From assembly GCA_965263215.1 (NCBI GenBank), contig OZ253663.1, forward strand, positions 1,860,001 to 1,924,000: a DNA stretch of 64,000 bases, given 5' to 3'. Shown here in pieces: positions 63,105 to 64,000 of the stretch; positions within the stretch are counted from its first letter, which is position 1; every line of letters starts with the position of its first letter. The notes beneath the pieces were generated by a model. It was not told the origin of the DNA. It ran no database searches and was given only the letters and a program-made list of their open reading frames with translations. The DNA is from UBA1672 sp965263215. Lineage in GTDB: Bacteria > Pseudomonadota > Alphaproteobacteria > Micavibrionales > Micavibrionaceae. Made by a program: the position numbers and the translations under genes.

Positions 63105-63869
63105 ATGATGACACAACACCCCTTTTTTACAAAACTGAAGAACCGCGGACTGGTAAAAATATCGGGGATAGAGCGGCGCGATTTTCTTCAGGGCCTCATC
63201 ACAAATGATCTTGGCTTACTTAATCAAGAAAATTATATCTATGCGTGCCTTCTAACCCCTCAAGGAAAGTTTTTATTCGACTTTTTTATTAGAGAAGAAC
63301 ATGAGTCATTATTGCTTGATTGTGAAGGCGCCGAGCGCACACAAGAATTAGCGAAAACTTTAAATATGTACAAACTACGTGCACAAGCGGAAGTCACAGC
63401 GACAGAGCAAACCGACGTTTACGCCGTCATAGGTACAACCGAAGGCTATAAAGACCCACGACACCCGGATATCGGTTATCGGAGCTATTCCAAACCCGGC
63501 AGCGTTGATGAACTGCCATTTGATGATTGGGACTATCTGCGTATATCACTGACAATCCCTGACGGCAGTCGTGATTTGATATCCGGAAAATCAACCATGG
63601 ACGAAGCGCATATGGATCGCCTTAACGGAATTTCCTACGACAAAGGCTGCTATGTCGGACAAGAGCTGACTGCGCGCATGCATTATCGTGGCCTTGGAAA
63701 AAAGCATCTCCGCACGATTAAAGCCAGTGATATTGCGCTTTCTGAGTTTCCTGAACACGGAAATTCCATAGAACATGATGATAAAGTCATTGGTGAAATG
63801 CGTTCATCTTGCCGTGATATCGGCATAGCTCTTTTAAAAGATAGCTTTAGCAAAACGGAAGAAAACTAG
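63105..63869 (+). CDS. ygfZ: Folate-binding protein YgfZ (iron-sulfur cluster maintenance)
   Basis: Tetrahydrofolate-dependent factor that helps assemble or repair certain iron-sulfur clusters. About 254 residues from ATG 63105; an upstream in-frame ATG at 63096 overlaps the divergent GT9 start, and 63108 is a third option. The hallmark motif KGCYVGQELTARMHYRG lies near residue 180, and the N-terminal RGLVKISGIERRDFLQGLIT near 13 is the family start. Its TAG overlaps the stop of the convergent partial gene (CTAG). Confidence 0.93.
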   Translation: MMTQHPFFTKLKNRGLVKISGIERRDFLQGLITNDLGLLNQENYIYACLLTPQGKFLFDFFIREEHESLLLDCEGAERTQELAKTLNMYKLRAQAEVTATEQTDVYAVIGTTEGYKDPRHPDIGYRSYSKPGSVDELPFDDWDYLRISLTIPDGSRDLISGKSTMDEAHMDRLNGISYDKGCYVGQELTARMHYRGLGKKHLRTIKASDIALSEFPEHGNSIEHDDKVIGEMRSSCRDIGIALLKDSFSKTEEN

Positions 63870-64000
63870 CCACCACACATTTGCATCGCTTTTGCAATAA
63901 GTGGTCTAACACCTACGGTAACATGCGCAGGTTTCTCTTTCTTGCTCTCATCAATTTCTTCTTTAGTCCACTCTATCTGGTTCTCCAGAACGCAAACACC
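63866..64000 (-). CDS. C-terminal end of an unidentified gene (runs off the window)
   Basis: The last 135 bases on the minus strand read as an open frame of 44 residues ending VGVRPLIAKAMQMCGG and stop TAG at 63868-63866. The visible part includes NQIEWTKEEIDESKKEKPAH. The stop overlaps that of ygfZ. Too little is visible to name it; frame openness and the shared-stop arrangement make it plausible. Confidence 0.55.
   Translation of the reverse strand, partial: GVCVLENQIEWTKEEIDESKKEKPAHVTVGVRPLIAKAMQMCGG

Overview
The window reads as chromosomal core sequence of a free-living or predatory-type alphaproteobacterium with a base composition that looks close to the mid-40s % GC (estimated by eye). 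The alphaproteobacterial assignment rests on several things seen together: a C4-pathway 5-aminolevulinate synthase (hemA), a eukaryote-like type II glutamine synthetase, an adenosine kinase of the PfkB family, bacterial relatives of the mitochondrial complex I assembly factors NDUFAF3 and NDUFAF6, a Rickettsia-type 17-kDa glycine-zipper lipoprotein, and the gene orders yqeY-dnaG-rpoD // carA-carB-greA, serS-pcm-nlpD-yajC-secD-secF-Mth938, xseB-ispA-dxs, ispH-x-rnhA and fabI-aroC. A placement near Micavibrio-like or other deep Rhodospirillales lineages is possible, but it is only an inference.

Layout. 0.2-8.2 kb, mostly minus strand: type II glutamine synthetase, a patatin-like phospholipase, a small secreted protein, then rpoD, dnaG and a GatB/YqeY protein. 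8.3-14.1 kb, plus strand: carA, carB, greA and a SIMPL-domain protein. 14.1-17.5 kb: small and hypothetical genes, an NDUFAF6-like protein, iron superoxide dismutase and a long acidic helical protein. 17.1-27.2 kb, minus strand: one long run from serS through a DUF4153 membrane protein, pcm, an NlpD-like lipoprotein, a DUF3592 membrane protein and yajC-secD-secF to the NDUFAF3-like protein. 27.3-33.6 kb: N-formylglutamate amidohydrolase-like protein, lipB, tRNA-Leu, malic enzyme, mgtE and a GNAT acetyltransferase. 33.6-37.7 kb: a class A penicillin-binding protein facing rnhA, a P-loop kinase and ispH. 37.8-43.2 kb, plus strand: lipoprotein, gmhA-like isomerase, xseB-ispA-dxs and a HAD phosphatase. 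43.2-48 kb, minus strand: sppA, a small membrane protein, aroC, a thioesterase and fabI. 48.2-64 kb: a mosaic of core genes (pdxH, htpG, hemA, adenosine kinase, ygfZ) and lineage-specific genes.

How the genes work together. The housekeeping load covers transcription and replication initiation (rpoD, greA, dnaG), pyrimidine/arginine precursor supply (carAB), Sec translocation (yajC-secD-secF), isoprenoid synthesis (dxs, ispA, ispH all within 6 kb), fatty-acid and aromatic synthesis (fabI, aroC), envelope building and turnover (class A PBP, NlpD-like factor, SppA, heptosyltransferase-type GT9, gmhA) and cofactors (lipB, pdxH, hemA, ygfZ).

There is no mobile element, CRISPR array, rRNA or obvious defence island. 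The most unusual points are: a 68-residue, very AT-rich in-frame stretch inside serS; a tRNA-Leu whose anticodon reads AAG; three adjacent-region enzymes with lost catalytic signatures (an HEXXH protease reading EEXXR, a PfkB protein lacking GAGD, a macrodomain lacking the usual Asn motif); recurring 4-nt reciprocal stop-codon overlaps at convergent gene ends; a two-tier hairpin in front of mgtE; and several orphan proteins with no family I recognise.
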